Positions 8,747 through 17,811 of a DNA stretch of 64,000 nt are shown piece by piece (the first letter of the stretch is position 1; each line of letters opens with the position of its first letter). The DNA is from Mesorhizobium sp. M1D.F.Ca.ET.043.01.1.1 (lineage in GTDB: Bacteria > Pseudomonadota > Alphaproteobacteria > Rhizobiales > Rhizobiaceae). A model generated the notes under the pieces. The model saw nothing but the letters and a program-made list of their open reading frames with translations, had not been told where the DNA came from and searched no databases. The position numbers were made by a program, and so were the translations under genes. The stretch lies in the NCBI RefSeq assembly GCF_003952385.1, contig NZ_CP034444.1:1550001-1614000 (forward strand). The letters are read 5' to 3'.

Positions 8747-10249
8747 ATGAGCTCGAAGGACGATTCCTCCCGACCGGCGGACAAGACCGTCATCCGGGCG
8801 CCACGGCCAAGACAACGCTCGCCCGCGACTCCCGAGACCCCGAGCGGCGTTGCGCCCGCTCCGCCGGCCGCCCGGGAATCGACGGTGTTCGACGCCGGCA
8901 TCGGCCGGCAGATGCCGACCGGCTGGTCGACCGGGACCGTGGTCGTTCAAGGCGTGGCTCCCGCTGCGCCGGCCGCCGCTTCGACGCCCGCGCTGCAGCA
9001 GGAAATCCTGCTCCATGCCACGGATGGCGTGAGATACGCCGCGGCAAATCCAATTCTCGCAGCTGCAGCACCCCTGCTGATGCTGTTCGGCCAGTTGCGG
9101 CTGATGCCGGTCGAACGGCAAGCTGTGCCTTTGGCGGAGCATGTCGCAGAAGCGATCGAGACATTCGACCGGGAGATGGCGAAAGCCGGCATCGCCGAAG
9201 AGGACGGCAGAATCGCGAAATTCGCGCTTTGCGAGACCGCCGACGATCTCGTCGGCAACCTGCCCTGGCCGAAGGACGACGGCTGGAGCGGGCACAGCCT
9301 GGTGGCGAGGTTCTTCCACGCCAGGCCCACCGGCGCCGGTTTCTACGAGGCGCTGAACAAGATCCTCGGCCGCCCGGAGGGTCATCACGACCTGCTCGAG
9401 TTGATGCATGCCTGCCTGTCGCTCGGGTTCGAGGGCCAGTATCGCGGGCGGGCCGGCGAACGGGACAATCTCGAACGCGTCCGGCGCGACGTCTACGACA
9501 CGATCCGCTATTTCAGGCCGCGCCCCGAGGACGACATCTCGCCCCACTGGCAAGGCATGGCGGCGACGCTGTCGAAGCCCAGCGCGCGGCTGCCGCTATG
9601 GGCGGTCGCCGCCGCCGCGGCGACGCTGGTGACGGCAACCTTCTTCGGGCTGCGGGTCCTCATCACCGACGAGGGCGACGCGACCGCCAGCGAATTGCTG
9701 GCGCTCAACCCGTCGACGCCGGTCAGCATCGAGCGCGCCAGCGTTGCGGCGCCCGCAGAACCCGCGGAAGCCGCTCCGCCGCCCCCTGCCGTCCCCACCA
9801 CCACCCAGATCGACCGCATCAGCGCAGCTTTGGCCAAGGAGATCGCCGGCGGCGGACTGACGGTCGGCACGAAGGGCAACTTCATCGTGGTGGAAGTCAA
9901 CAACCAGCTGCTCTTCGCCCCCGGGCAGGCGGAGCTGAAACCGGAATTCCAGCCCGTGGCGGCAGACATCGCCACGGCTCTGGATACCGAGCCCGGACCG
10001 ATCCGGATCGTCGGCCACACCGACAATGTGAAGCCGAAGAAGTCGAGCCAGTTCAAATCCAACTTCGATCTTTCCGTCGCCCGCGCCAAAGCCGTCCAGG
10101 CAATGATGGCCGCGCAATTGAAGGACCCGTTGCGGATGACGGTCGACGGCAAGGGCGAGGACGAGCCGATCGCCGACAATGCGACGGCGGACGGCCGCGC
10201 CAAGAACCGCCGCGTCGACGTGATGATTCCGAAGGAGGAGACGCTGTGA
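8747..10249 (+). CDS. tssL: TssL with C-terminal OmpA peptidoglycan-binding domain
   Basis: A 500-residue inner-membrane protein of the T6SS trans-envelope complex. After a Pro-rich cytoplasmic leader, residues about 80-265 form the DotU domain (NPILAAAAPLLMLFGQL; LELMHACLSLGFEGQYR; the last is the typical DotU signature). A single membrane helix lies near 282-305 and the periplasmic part ends in an OmpA-like domain around 385-495 with HTDNV and ARAKAV. OmpA-tailed TssL anchors the complex to peptidoglycan and removes the need for a separate TagL. It binds TssM, which starts 25 bases downstream. Confidence 0.95.
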   Translation: MSSKDDSSRPADKTVIRAPRPRQRSPATPETPSGVAPAPPAARESTVFDAGIGRQMPTGWSTGTVVVQGVAPAAPAAASTPALQQEILLHATDGVRYAAANPILAAAAPLLMLFGQLRLMPVERQAVPLAEHVAEAIETFDREMAKAGIAEEDGRIAKFALCETADDLVGNLPWPKDDGWSGHSLVARFFHARPTGAGFYEALNKILGRPEGHHDLLELMHACLSLGFEGQYRGRAGERDNLERVRRDVYDTIRYFRPRPEDDISPHWQGMAATLSKPSARLPLWAVAAAAATLVTATFFGLRVLITDEGDATASELLALNPSTPVSIERASVAAPAEPAEAAPPPPAVPTTTQIDRISAALAKEIAGGGLTVGTKGNFIVVEVNNQLLFAPGQAELKPEFQPVAADIATALDTEPGPIRIVGHTDNVKPKKSSQFKSNFDLSVARAKAVQAMMAAQLKDPLRMTVDGKGEDEPIADNATADGRAKNRRVDVMIPKEETL

Positions 10250-10274
10250 GCGAGGCCGGCGGGGAGCGGCACTG

Positions 10275-13200
10275 ATGCGCTGGGTGCTCAGGATATTCAG
10301 CCTGCTGGCGCTCGCCGGTTTCTCGGCGGCGGTCTGGTATGCCGGACCGCTGATCCGCTTTGCCGATACAAGGCCCCTCGGGCCTGCCTGGCTCAGGGCG
10401 ACGATCATCGGCGTCGCGGTCGCGCTGCTCGCGCTCGTTTACGGCATCCGCCTCTGGCAGGCGCGCAAGGCGCAGAAGGCGCTCGAGAAAGCGATCGCAC
10501 GCGGCGATGAGCGCAACGACGATTCGCAGGTGCTCGAGGCGCGCATGAGCGAGGCCATCGCGACGCTGAAGCAGTCGAGCGGCAGGCGCAACTTCCTCTA
10601 TGAGATACCCTGGTACGTCATCATCGGACCGCCTGGAGCCGGCAAGACGACGGCGCTGGTCAATTCGGGGCTGAAGTTTCCGCTTGCGGGTTCCGGCAAC
10701 GCCCAGCCGGTGGCAGGCGTCGGCGGGACGCGGTCCTGCGACTGGTGGTTCACCGACGATGCGGTGCTGATCGACACGGCCGGCCGCTACACGACGCAGG
10801 AGTCGGACCGCGAGCGCGACAAGGCGAGCTGGCTCGCCTTCCTCGGACTGTTGAAGAAGTACCGCACCAGGCAGCCGATCAACGGCGTGATCCTGGCGAT
10901 CAGCCTTGCCGATCTCATCGGCCTCGACGACCAGCAGCTCGACGCGCATGTCACCGAGATAAGGAGCCGCCTGCGGGAATTGCACGAGACACTGAAGATC
11001 CAGTTCCCGGTCTACCTGCTCTTCACCAAGGCCGACCTCGTCTCAGGCTTCATGGACTATTTCGGCGATCTCGACGAGGCCCGGCGGCGCAAGGTGTGGG
11101 GGACGACCTTCCAGACCACCGACCGCAACAGGAACATGATCGGCGAGGCTCCCGCCGAATTCGACGCGCTGGCCAGGCAGCTGGCAGAGGAGCTCGCCGA
11201 CCGCCTTCAGGACGAGGCCGACCCGGTGGCGCGCATCGCGATCTTCGGCTTCCCGATCCAGTTCGGCGCGCTGCGCACCCGCGTCGTGCGTTTCGTCACC
11301 AGCCTGTTCGACCCGTCCCGCAGCCAGGTCAAGGTCAGCCTGCGCGGGTTCTATTTCTCCTCGGGCACGCAGGAAGGAACGCCCATCGACCAGGTTCTGG
11401 GGGCGATCGGCCGCAGTTTCGGCGGCGCTTCCCAGGCGCATCTTTCCGGCACCGGCAAGAGCTTCTTCCTGCATGATCTTCTGGCGAAGGTGATCTTCCC
11501 GGAGGCAGGCTGGGTCTCGTTCGACAGGGCCGCGGAGCGGCGCGACAGGCTTGCCAGATTTGGCGGCCTCGCCGCGATCGCGCTGGCGGCCTTGGCGGCG
11601 CTCGGCGTTCTCGGCCTCAGCTTCTTCGCCAACAAGTCGCTGATCGCCTCGACGAGGCAGGCGATGGCGCAGTATCGCGACAGCGCGGATTCGCTGCTCA
11701 AGAGCACGACGGTGACCGATGTCGATCTCGAGAACGTCATCGGCTCGGTCGACCAGCTGCGCAACCTGCCGGCGGGATATGAAACCGCCGCCCAAACGAA
11801 GCCGGTCGAGGAGAGTTTCGGGCTCAGTCAACGGGAGAGACTTCTGTCGGCCTCCAAGACGGCCTACCGGCAGGCGCTGGAGCGGAGCTTCCGCTCCCGT
11901 CTCCTCGTTCAGGCGGAGCGGACGATCCAGGCCAAGATGGGCGATCCGATCGCGCTTTACGAGCCGTTGAAGATCTATCTGATGCTGGGCGGCAAGGCGC
12001 CGAAGGTCGACGACGAGTTGATCGTCTCCTGGATGAAGCAGGACTGGGAAGAAAACCGCTATCCAGGCGAGAACAACCGCGAAGGCCGCGCGCAGCTCGA
12101 AAAGCATCTGCGCGCCATGCTGGCGCTCGACGATGCCTACGACCCGGTCTTCGAGCTCAACCAGCCGCTGGTCGAGGCGGCGCAACGCTCGCTCGGACGC
12201 ATGAGCCTGGCCGACCGTGCGTCGGCGCTGATCAGGTCGGCGGTCTACGCTGCAAGGCTCCAGGACTTTTCCGTTGCCGCGAAAGCCGGTCCGGAAGCGC
12301 AGCTCCTGTTCGAACGCATGGACGGCAGCGAGCTCTCCGAGCTTGACGTTCCCGGCCTCTACACCCGGGCTGGCTTCAACGGTTTCTATCTGCCGCAGCT
12401 CTCGCGCATCGCGCAGATGCTGGTCGACGACCAGTGGGTCCTCGGCGGCGGCGGCGAGCAGGGCGGCATCGACCAGGACCTGCCCAGGCTCGGCCCCGAG
12501 CTCATCGACCGCTACGGCAAGGAATTCGCTTCCGCCTGGAGCGGCGCGCTCGACCAGTTGAAATTCAAGGCGATGCTGAAGGACAAGCCGCAATATATCG
12601 CGCTCTCAGCCGCCGCGTCGCCGGACTCGCCGCTCGACCGACTGTTCACCGCGATCGCCGATGAAACTGCGTTGACGAAGGACAACACCGTGTCCGATGG
12701 CGGGGCCAGCGCGGCGCAGCAGGATCCGGCTGTTATGGCCAAGGGCCTGGCCCGGATCGGTCTGCAGATCGCCGGCGGCAAGTCGCAAAGCCGCGCCGGG
12801 GCAAGCTCGTCCACCGCGCAGAACGCCGGCGCCACAGTGGAAGCGCAGTTTAGGCCGTTCCAGGCGCTGGTGAGCGGCTCCGCCGGACGCCGCCCGCTCG
12901 ATGCGCTGACGCAGAACTTCCACGACCTCTACCAGAGTATGAAGCTGGCAGCGGATGTCCCCGCGCAGACGGAGCGCGTCAACGCGAACCTGAAGCTGCA
13001 GATTTCGACTATGCGCGCCAATGCCTCGCGCCTGCCGAAGCAGCTGGCGCGCATGGTCGACGCGGCAGCGGACGAGTTCGAGGGCAATGTCGCCGCGACC
13101 TCCGTGGCCAACCTCAACCAGACGCTCGACGAGACGGTCACGCGCCCCTGCGAGGAAGCCGTCAACGGCCACTATCCCTTCGCCAGCGACAGCAGCGAGG

Positions 13201-13805
13201 AAATCTCTTTTGCCGATTTCGCCAGGCTGTTCGCCCCGGGCGGCCTGATGGACCGGTTCTTCGCGCAGAATCTTGCACCGCTGATCGACATGACGGGCCA
13301 GGACTGGACGTGGAAACAGAATGCCCGTTCCGGCCGCGATCTCGCCAAGTCGACCTTGAAGGCGTTCCAGTCGGCGGCGGAAATCCGGAGCGCCTTCTTC
13401 CCGTCCGGCGGTTCGGCGCCATCGGTCGCGATCACCTTCACGCCCACCTCGCTGAACAGCGAGGCCGACAGCGCGGTGCTCAATGTCGACGGGCAGACGG
13501 TGCAGAGCGCTCAGGCCGGCAACGCGCCCAGCACCGTGACCTGGCCGAGCGGCGCCGCGTCCGGATCCGCGAGCCTCAGCCTGACGCCGGAAATGCCGGG
13601 CCGCGAGTCCGCCCTCAAATTCGAAGGGCCATGGGCCTTGAAGCGCCTGCTGGACAAGGCGACGGTCACCGGCGATGCCGGCAACACCGAGGCGCGCTTC
13701 GTGATCGGCGGACGCGATGTCGCCTACAAGATGGAGACCGGCTCGGCCGCAAATCCCCTGGTCCTCCCGGCGCTGTCCGCCTTCAGCTGTCCGAAGGCGT
13801 TTTGA
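10275..13805 (+). CDS. tssM: TssM (IcmF), T6SS inner-membrane ATPase-like subunit
   Basis: A 1,176-residue IcmF protein of full length. Two membrane helices lie at about residues 4-23 and 43-60, with a third near 430-455 before the large periplasmic part. The cytoplasmic NTPase-like domain has an intact Walker A (GPPGAGKTT, residues 118-126), not always conserved in TssM. The C-terminal periplasmic region carries the IcmF-related and C-terminal beta domains (LDALTQNFHDLYQ; KFEGPWALKRLL). It forms the envelope channel with TssL and the lipoprotein TssJ, whose gene is not in the window. A good ribosome site (GGGGAG) precedes the ATG. Confidence 0.95.
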   Translation: MRWVLRIFSLLALAGFSAAVWYAGPLIRFADTRPLGPAWLRATIIGVAVALLALVYGIRLWQARKAQKALEKAIARGDERNDDSQVLEARMSEAIATLKQSSGRRNFLYEIPWYVIIGPPGAGKTTALVNSGLKFPLAGSGNAQPVAGVGGTRSCDWWFTDDAVLIDTAGRYTTQESDRERDKASWLAFLGLLKKYRTRQPINGVILAISLADLIGLDDQQLDAHVTEIRSRLRELHETLKIQFPVYLLFTKADLVSGFMDYFGDLDEARRRKVWGTTFQTTDRNRNMIGEAPAEFDALARQLAEELADRLQDEADPVARIAIFGFPIQFGALRTRVVRFVTSLFDPSRSQVKVSLRGFYFSSGTQEGTPIDQVLGAIGRSFGGASQAHLSGTGKSFFLHDLLAKVIFPEAGWVSFDRAAERRDRLARFGGLAAIALAALAALGVLGLSFFANKSLIASTRQAMAQYRDSADSLLKSTTVTDVDLENVIGSVDQLRNLPAGYETAAQTKPVEESFGLSQRERLLSASKTAYRQALERSFRSRLLVQAERTIQAKMGDPIALYEPLKIYLMLGGKAPKVDDELIVSWMKQDWEENRYPGENNREGRAQLEKHLRAMLALDDAYDPVFELNQPLVEAAQRSLGRMSLADRASALIRSAVYAARLQDFSVAAKAGPEAQLLFERMDGSELSELDVPGLYTRAGFNGFYLPQLSRIAQMLVDDQWVLGGGGEQGGIDQDLPRLGPELIDRYGKEFASAWSGALDQLKFKAMLKDKPQYIALSAAASPDSPLDRLFTAIADETALTKDNTVSDGGASAAQQDPAVMAKGLARIGLQIAGGKSQSRAGASSSTAQNAGATVEAQFRPFQALVSGSAGRRPLDALTQNFHDLYQSMKLAADVPAQTERVNANLKLQISTMRANASRLPKQLARMVDAAADEFEGNVAATSVANLNQTLDETVTRPCEEAVNGHYPFASDSSEEISFADFARLFAPGGLMDRFFAQNLAPLIDMTGQDWTWKQNARSGRDLAKSTLKAFQSAAEIRSAFFPSGGSAPSVAITFTPTSLNSEADSAVLNVDGQTVQSAQAGNAPSTVTWPSGAASGSASLSLTPEMPGRESALKFEGPWALKRLLDKATVTGDAGNTEARFVIGGRDVAYKMETGSAANPLVLPALSAFSCPKAF

Positions 13806-13806
13806 C

Positions 13807-13944
13807 ATGCCAGCGCTCCTGAGCGTCGCCGGCGCCAGCCTTCATTTCGGTACTCTAACGTATGCGCTTGTGGCAAACTGGCCTGGGCACGCGGCCCATG
13901 GTTCGTCACAGAGGACGCTCGCGAAGCGCTTGGTGGCAAATTGA
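13807..13944 (+). CDS. Possible small 45-residue protein between tssM and pppA
   Basis: An ATG one base after the tssM stop opens a frame of 45 codons (begins MPALLSVAGASLHFGTL) that ends with a TGA inside the sequence TTGA, where the TTG is the only usable start for the downstream phosphatase. The frame therefore exactly fills the gap and would couple translation of tssM to the phosphatase gene. No family is recognised and no signal peptide is obvious. It may be a real micro-gene or a leader frame kept only for coupling. Confidence 0.35.
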   Translation: MPALLSVAGASLHFGTLTYALVANWPGHAAHGSSQRTLAKRLVAN

Positions 13945-14714
13945 GCACTGTCGCCCTTCCCATCGAGAGCTTCGGCGTGAGCCACAAGGGCTGTGTGCGC
14001 GACCATAACGAGGACAACTACCTCGTCGAGCCGCGCACCGGCCTTTGGGTGGTGGCGGACGGGATGGGCGGCCATGAGGCCGGTGAAGTCGCTTCGGCCA
14101 GCATCGTCGACCACCTGGCTACGATCGGCATCGCCAGCTCGGCGCCGGACCTTCGCGCGCGCTTCGAGGATCGGCTGAGCCGCGCCAATGCCGAGATCCG
14201 CAACATATCGCGATCGCGCGGCATCACCATCGGCTCCACCTTCGCTGCCTTGCTGGCGATGGACGGGCGGTTCGCGGGCCTATGGGCCGGCGACAGCCGC
14301 ATCTATCTGGTGCGAGGCGGCGCGATCTCGCAGATTTCGAGGGACCATACCGAAGTCCAGGAGCTTCTCGACCGCGGCATGATCAGCGCGGAGGAAGCGC
14401 TCACCTGGCCGCGCCGCAACGTGATCACCCATGCCGTCGGGGTCAGCGACGAACTCGAGATCGATTTCCAGCAAGGCGAGCTTATGCCGGGCGATGTCTT
14501 CGTGCTCAGCACCGACGGGCTCACCGCCCATGTCAGCGACGCCGAGATCGAAGCCGCGGTCAAATCAGGGCCGCCGCAGGTGGCGTGCGAGAAGCTCTTG
14601 GAGACCGTGCTGGCGCGCGGCGGAACGGACAATGTCACCATCGTGATGGTGAGCGTCGGCGACCGTCGCAACGGGCCGCTGCAATCGGCTCAGTCCGGAA
14701 CGGGGGCTGCGTGA
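13941..14714 (+). CDS. pppA: PP2C-type Ser/Thr phosphatase (PppA of T6SS)
   Basis: A 257-residue PPM-family phosphatase. Metal-binding motifs are intact: RDHNEDN near residue 20, VADGMGGHEAGEVAS near 38-52, GSTFAALLA, GDSRIYLVR, LSTDGLTAHV and GGTDNVT. It removes the phosphate placed by the kinase encoded next, resetting the FHA-dependent T6SS switch. The only start compatible with the domain is a TTG at 13941; upstream there is no ATG or GTG in frame. A rare start overlapping a small upstream frame suggests low, coupled expression. The stop is separated from the kinase ATG by one base. Confidence 0.9.
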   Translation: MSTVALPIESFGVSHKGCVRDHNEDNYLVEPRTGLWVVADGMGGHEAGEVASASIVDHLATIGIASSAPDLRARFEDRLSRANAEIRNISRSRGITIGSTFAALLAMDGRFAGLWAGDSRIYLVRGGAISQISRDHTEVQELLDRGMISAEEALTWPRRNVITHAVGVSDELEIDFQQGELMPGDVFVLSTDGLTAHVSDAEIEAAVKSGPPQVACEKLLETVLARGGTDNVTIVMVSVGDRRNGPLQSAQSGTGAA

Positions 14715-14715
14715 G

Positions 14716-17298
14716 ATGAGCGACGACGACAAGACGCGGATCTCGCCGAGCCTCGCCTATACCGGTGTCGGCACGCAGCTCAGCGGCATCTACGAACTCG
14801 ACGAGCGCATCGCGTCCGGCGGCATGGGCGAGGTCTATCGCGGCCATAACATCCAGACCGGCGATCATGTGGCGATCAAGATCGTGCTGCCCGAATTCGC
14901 GCGCGACCAGACGATCCTGTCGCTGTTCCGGAAGGAGGCGTCGATCCTCAACCATCTGTCGCATGACGCCGTCGTGCGATACCACGTCTTCACCATCGAT
15001 CCGGGCATCGGCCGTCCCTATCTGGCCATGGAGTTCGTGGACGGACAGTCGCTCTTCGACGTCATGCGGCAGGGCCCGATGTCGCCGCCGGATGTGCGCA
15101 GGCTCTGCCATCGCCTCACCTCCGGCTTGAGCGCCGTGCATCAGGCCGGCGCGGTCCATCGCGATCTCTCGCCCGACAACATCATCCTGCCGGGAGGCCG
15201 GGTCGAGCGCGCCAAGATCATCGACTTCGGCATCGCCCGCTCTGCCAATGTCGGCGGCGAGACGCTGATCGGCGGAAAGTTTGCCGGCAAATACAACTAC
15301 GTCTCTCCCGAGCAGCTGGGCCTCTATGGCGGCGAGGTCAGCGAGCAATCCGACATCTACAGCCTCGGACTGGTGCTGGCCGCAGCCCTGCGCGGCAAGC
15401 CGCTCGATATGAGCGGCTCGCAATATGAGGTGATCGAGAAGCGCCGCACCGTGCCGGACCTGTCGGACATCGACCCCGATTTCCGGTCTCTCATCGAGGC
15501 GATGCTGCAGCCGGATCCGCAAGACCGCCCGGCAAGCATGGCCGAGATCGCCAGGGCAACACGAGACGACGATTACGACGCGACCTTGCCGCCGCCGGCG
15601 TCTTTCGCCCCGCGCGAACGCTCAGGGCTGCCGCGCGCCGCATGGACGGCGCCGCCGGACGCCGGGTCCCCGCCGTCGACCGTCCCCGGCGAGCCACGCT
15701 TCGTTCCGCATGTGCGGCCGGCGCATCTGTCGGAGCCGCGGCCTTCCTCGGCAGCAGCTGCGCCACGAGCCGCGGCGCCTGCGCCTTCCGCGCGGCCAAA
15801 GCGCTCGCGATTCCCGGCAATCGCAGGTGGCGTGGTGGCGCTGGCCGTGGTGGCGGGCGCCGGCCTCTATTTCGCCGGCGTCATGTCGCCTCGGCCGCCG
15901 GCGGTCGAGAAGCCGATGCCTCTCGCGCCCAAGCCTGCCCAGGAGCCGGTGACGGAGACGCCCAAGCCGCAGCCGGAGACGTCGAGGCCCCTGCCCTCGA
16001 ACAACGCCGCCGGCAATGAGCCGGCAAAACCTGTTTCGCCCGCGCCGTCCCAAGCGGAAGCCAGGACCGGCCCCGAGGGGAAGCCGGCAGATGCAGGGGC
16101 CGCGCAGAACCCGGCGCAGCCCGCCGAAACGCCCGCACCCAAGCCTCGACCGCCGGCGGAGATCCAGAGAACGCCGGCGGCCCAGCCGGAGAGCGATGCC
16201 AAAAATCGGGCCGAAACCCCGCAGCCGACCGAGATCGAACCCGCGAAACCGTCAACCGGGACACCGACGCCGGCTCCAAAGGTTGCGCAAAGCCAGAAGC
16301 CGGCTCAACCAACCAACGAGGCGCCGCCGGCCAAGGCGTCAGGACCGAGCCAGACGGAAGCAGAAAACTCTCCGGCGCCGGAAGCAAAGCCGCCGGCGAC
16401 CAGGCCCAGCGCATCGGACCTCGTCGAGGCTCTGTCCAAGTTGCCCAAGCCGAAGACTGCTCCGCCTGCCGAAAGCCAGGCACCGGCGTCGCCTCCCAGC
16501 CAGCCGACCGCGCCCGAAGCGGCTGGCCAGCCGGCAACTCCGAGCGCGTCGACGCAACCGGCACCGCTGCCGCAAACGCCGCCTGCAGCCAAGCAACCGC
16601 AGAATACGGACGTCGTCATCAACCTGCCCAAGCCGCAGGTTCCGCCGCCGGCAAAAGAGCTCGACGAGCTGACGCAGCGCGCCTCCTGGGTGCGCGACTT
16701 CAGCGGCGGTGACTGCTTCTATGCGAGCCTGACATCGGCGACGGACGGCGCCGCCGCGATCGAAGGTTTTGGAACAACGGTGCAGCCCTTCGAACAACTG
16801 CTCAATGATTTCCAGTCGAGATTCCACCTCGAGCCGGATATCAGCGTGCGCCTCATCGACCAGCCACAATGCGAGGTGACCAACTTCCTGCGCTTCCTCG
16901 ACCGCAGCGGAACGGAGCGGCCGCAACTCGTTCTCGACCGGACGTCCGTGCCGGACGGCGCGCCGATCAGCGGCACGATCGTGACGCGCGGCGGGCTGAT
17001 TTCCAACGTGATGCTGATCGACCACAAGGGCATCGCCTTCAACCTCGACGAGCGCATGGTGGCGCAGCCGGGCAAGGCGGCGTTCAGCATCCCGATCGGT
17101 CTCAGCGACGCCGACAGGGCGGCCGGCAAGGCGCTGCCGCAGATCATGCTGGTGATCACCGGACCCCGGGATATCCGGGCCGCGATGTTCTCGCGGCCGA
17201 CGCCGGCCTCGGAGCTGTTGCCCAGGATCCTCGAGGAGATCCAGGCCGACGGTTCCCAATTCTCCGCCACGGCCAAGTACTTCCGACTTGGCGGATAG
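14716..17298 (+). CDS. ppkA: Membrane Ser/Thr kinase (PpkA of T6SS)
   Basis: An 860-residue protein. Residues about 25-285 are a eukaryotic-type kinase domain: Gly loop ASGGMGEVY, VAIK with K55, catalytic HRD at 148-150, N155 and DFG at 170-172. The usual catalytic-loop Lys (HRDLKPEN) is Ser here (HRDLSPDN). A single membrane helix near 367-392 is followed by a Pro/Ala/Lys-rich linker of about 250 residues, long enough to cross the periplasm. A C-terminal globular domain (from about 655) has paired cysteines (GGDCFYASL and QPQCEV) and could sense an envelope signal. With the phosphatase and FHA genes it forms the T6SS post-translational control circuit. Confidence 0.9.
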   Translation: MSDDDKTRISPSLAYTGVGTQLSGIYELDERIASGGMGEVYRGHNIQTGDHVAIKIVLPEFARDQTILSLFRKEASILNHLSHDAVVRYHVFTIDPGIGRPYLAMEFVDGQSLFDVMRQGPMSPPDVRRLCHRLTSGLSAVHQAGAVHRDLSPDNIILPGGRVERAKIIDFGIARSANVGGETLIGGKFAGKYNYVSPEQLGLYGGEVSEQSDIYSLGLVLAAALRGKPLDMSGSQYEVIEKRRTVPDLSDIDPDFRSLIEAMLQPDPQDRPASMAEIARATRDDDYDATLPPPASFAPRERSGLPRAAWTAPPDAGSPPSTVPGEPRFVPHVRPAHLSEPRPSSAAAAPRAAAPAPSARPKRSRFPAIAGGVVALAVVAGAGLYFAGVMSPRPPAVEKPMPLAPKPAQEPVTETPKPQPETSRPLPSNNAAGNEPAKPVSPAPSQAEARTGPEGKPADAGAAQNPAQPAETPAPKPRPPAEIQRTPAAQPESDAKNRAETPQPTEIEPAKPSTGTPTPAPKVAQSQKPAQPTNEAPPAKASGPSQTEAENSPAPEAKPPATRPSASDLVEALSKLPKPKTAPPAESQAPASPPSQPTAPEAAGQPATPSASTQPAPLPQTPPAAKQPQNTDVVINLPKPQVPPPAKELDELTQRASWVRDFSGGDCFYASLTSATDGAAAIEGFGTTVQPFEQLLNDFQSRFHLEPDISVRLIDQPQCEVTNFLRFLDRSGTERPQLVLDRTSVPDGAPISGTIVTRGGLISNVMLIDHKGIAFNLDERMVAQPGKAAFSIPIGLSDADRAAGKALPQIMLVITGPRDIRAAMFSRPTPASELLPRILEEIQADGSQFSATAKYFRLGG

Positions 17299-17400
17299 AC
17301 ATGGACGCCGATGGAACTCCGCTACCCGCGTCCTTCCTCTCCGTCACTGCCATGCAAGAAGCGTGGCCGGCTTCGAATTCGGGCTGATACGACCGGCCGC

Positions 17401-17811
17401 ATGAAGCTTGCCGCACTGCTCGGCGGGGTGCTGCTCTCGATCCTCACCACCGGTAGAGCCCATGCCGAATTCACGGTCTGCAACCAGACGCTCGACGTCG
17501 TCAACCTTGCCGTCGGACAGAAGGTCGACGATGCCGACCAGACCGACGGCTGGTGGACGATCGGCGCCAACCAGTGTGTCAACGTCATCCGCGAGGAGCT
17601 CACCAACCGCTATATCTACATCTACGCCACGGACGTGTTCGGCCATGCGATCCTGAACGGATCGACCGAGATGTGCATCGACCGCCGCCGCTTCTCGATC
17701 CGCGGCATCGACGAGTGCTGGCAGCGCGGCCATATCGCCGCGCGCTTCGTCGAGGTCGACACGCTGGAGCAGGTGCGCTGGACTTATTTCCTGACCGGAA
17801 GCAGCCCGTGA
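17401..17811 (+). CDS. Exported DUF1036 family protein
   Basis: A 136-residue protein with a clear signal peptide (MKLAALLGGVLLSILTTGRAHA, cleaved about residue 22). The mature part has the DUF1036 pattern: FTVCNQT, WWTIGANQC and WQRG, with several cysteines that could form disulfides. DUF1036 proteins are common in alphaproteobacteria and have no known function. The ATG at 17401 is chosen because it opens the signal peptide. Its TGA overlaps the GTG of the next gene (GTGA), so the two are translationally coupled and probably act together in the periplasm. Confidence 0.75.
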   Translation: MKLAALLGGVLLSILTTGRAHAEFTVCNQTLDVVNLAVGQKVDDADQTDGWWTIGANQCVNVIREELTNRYIYIYATDVFGHAILNGSTEMCIDRRRFSIRGIDECWQRGHIAARFVEVDTLEQVRWTYFLTGSSP

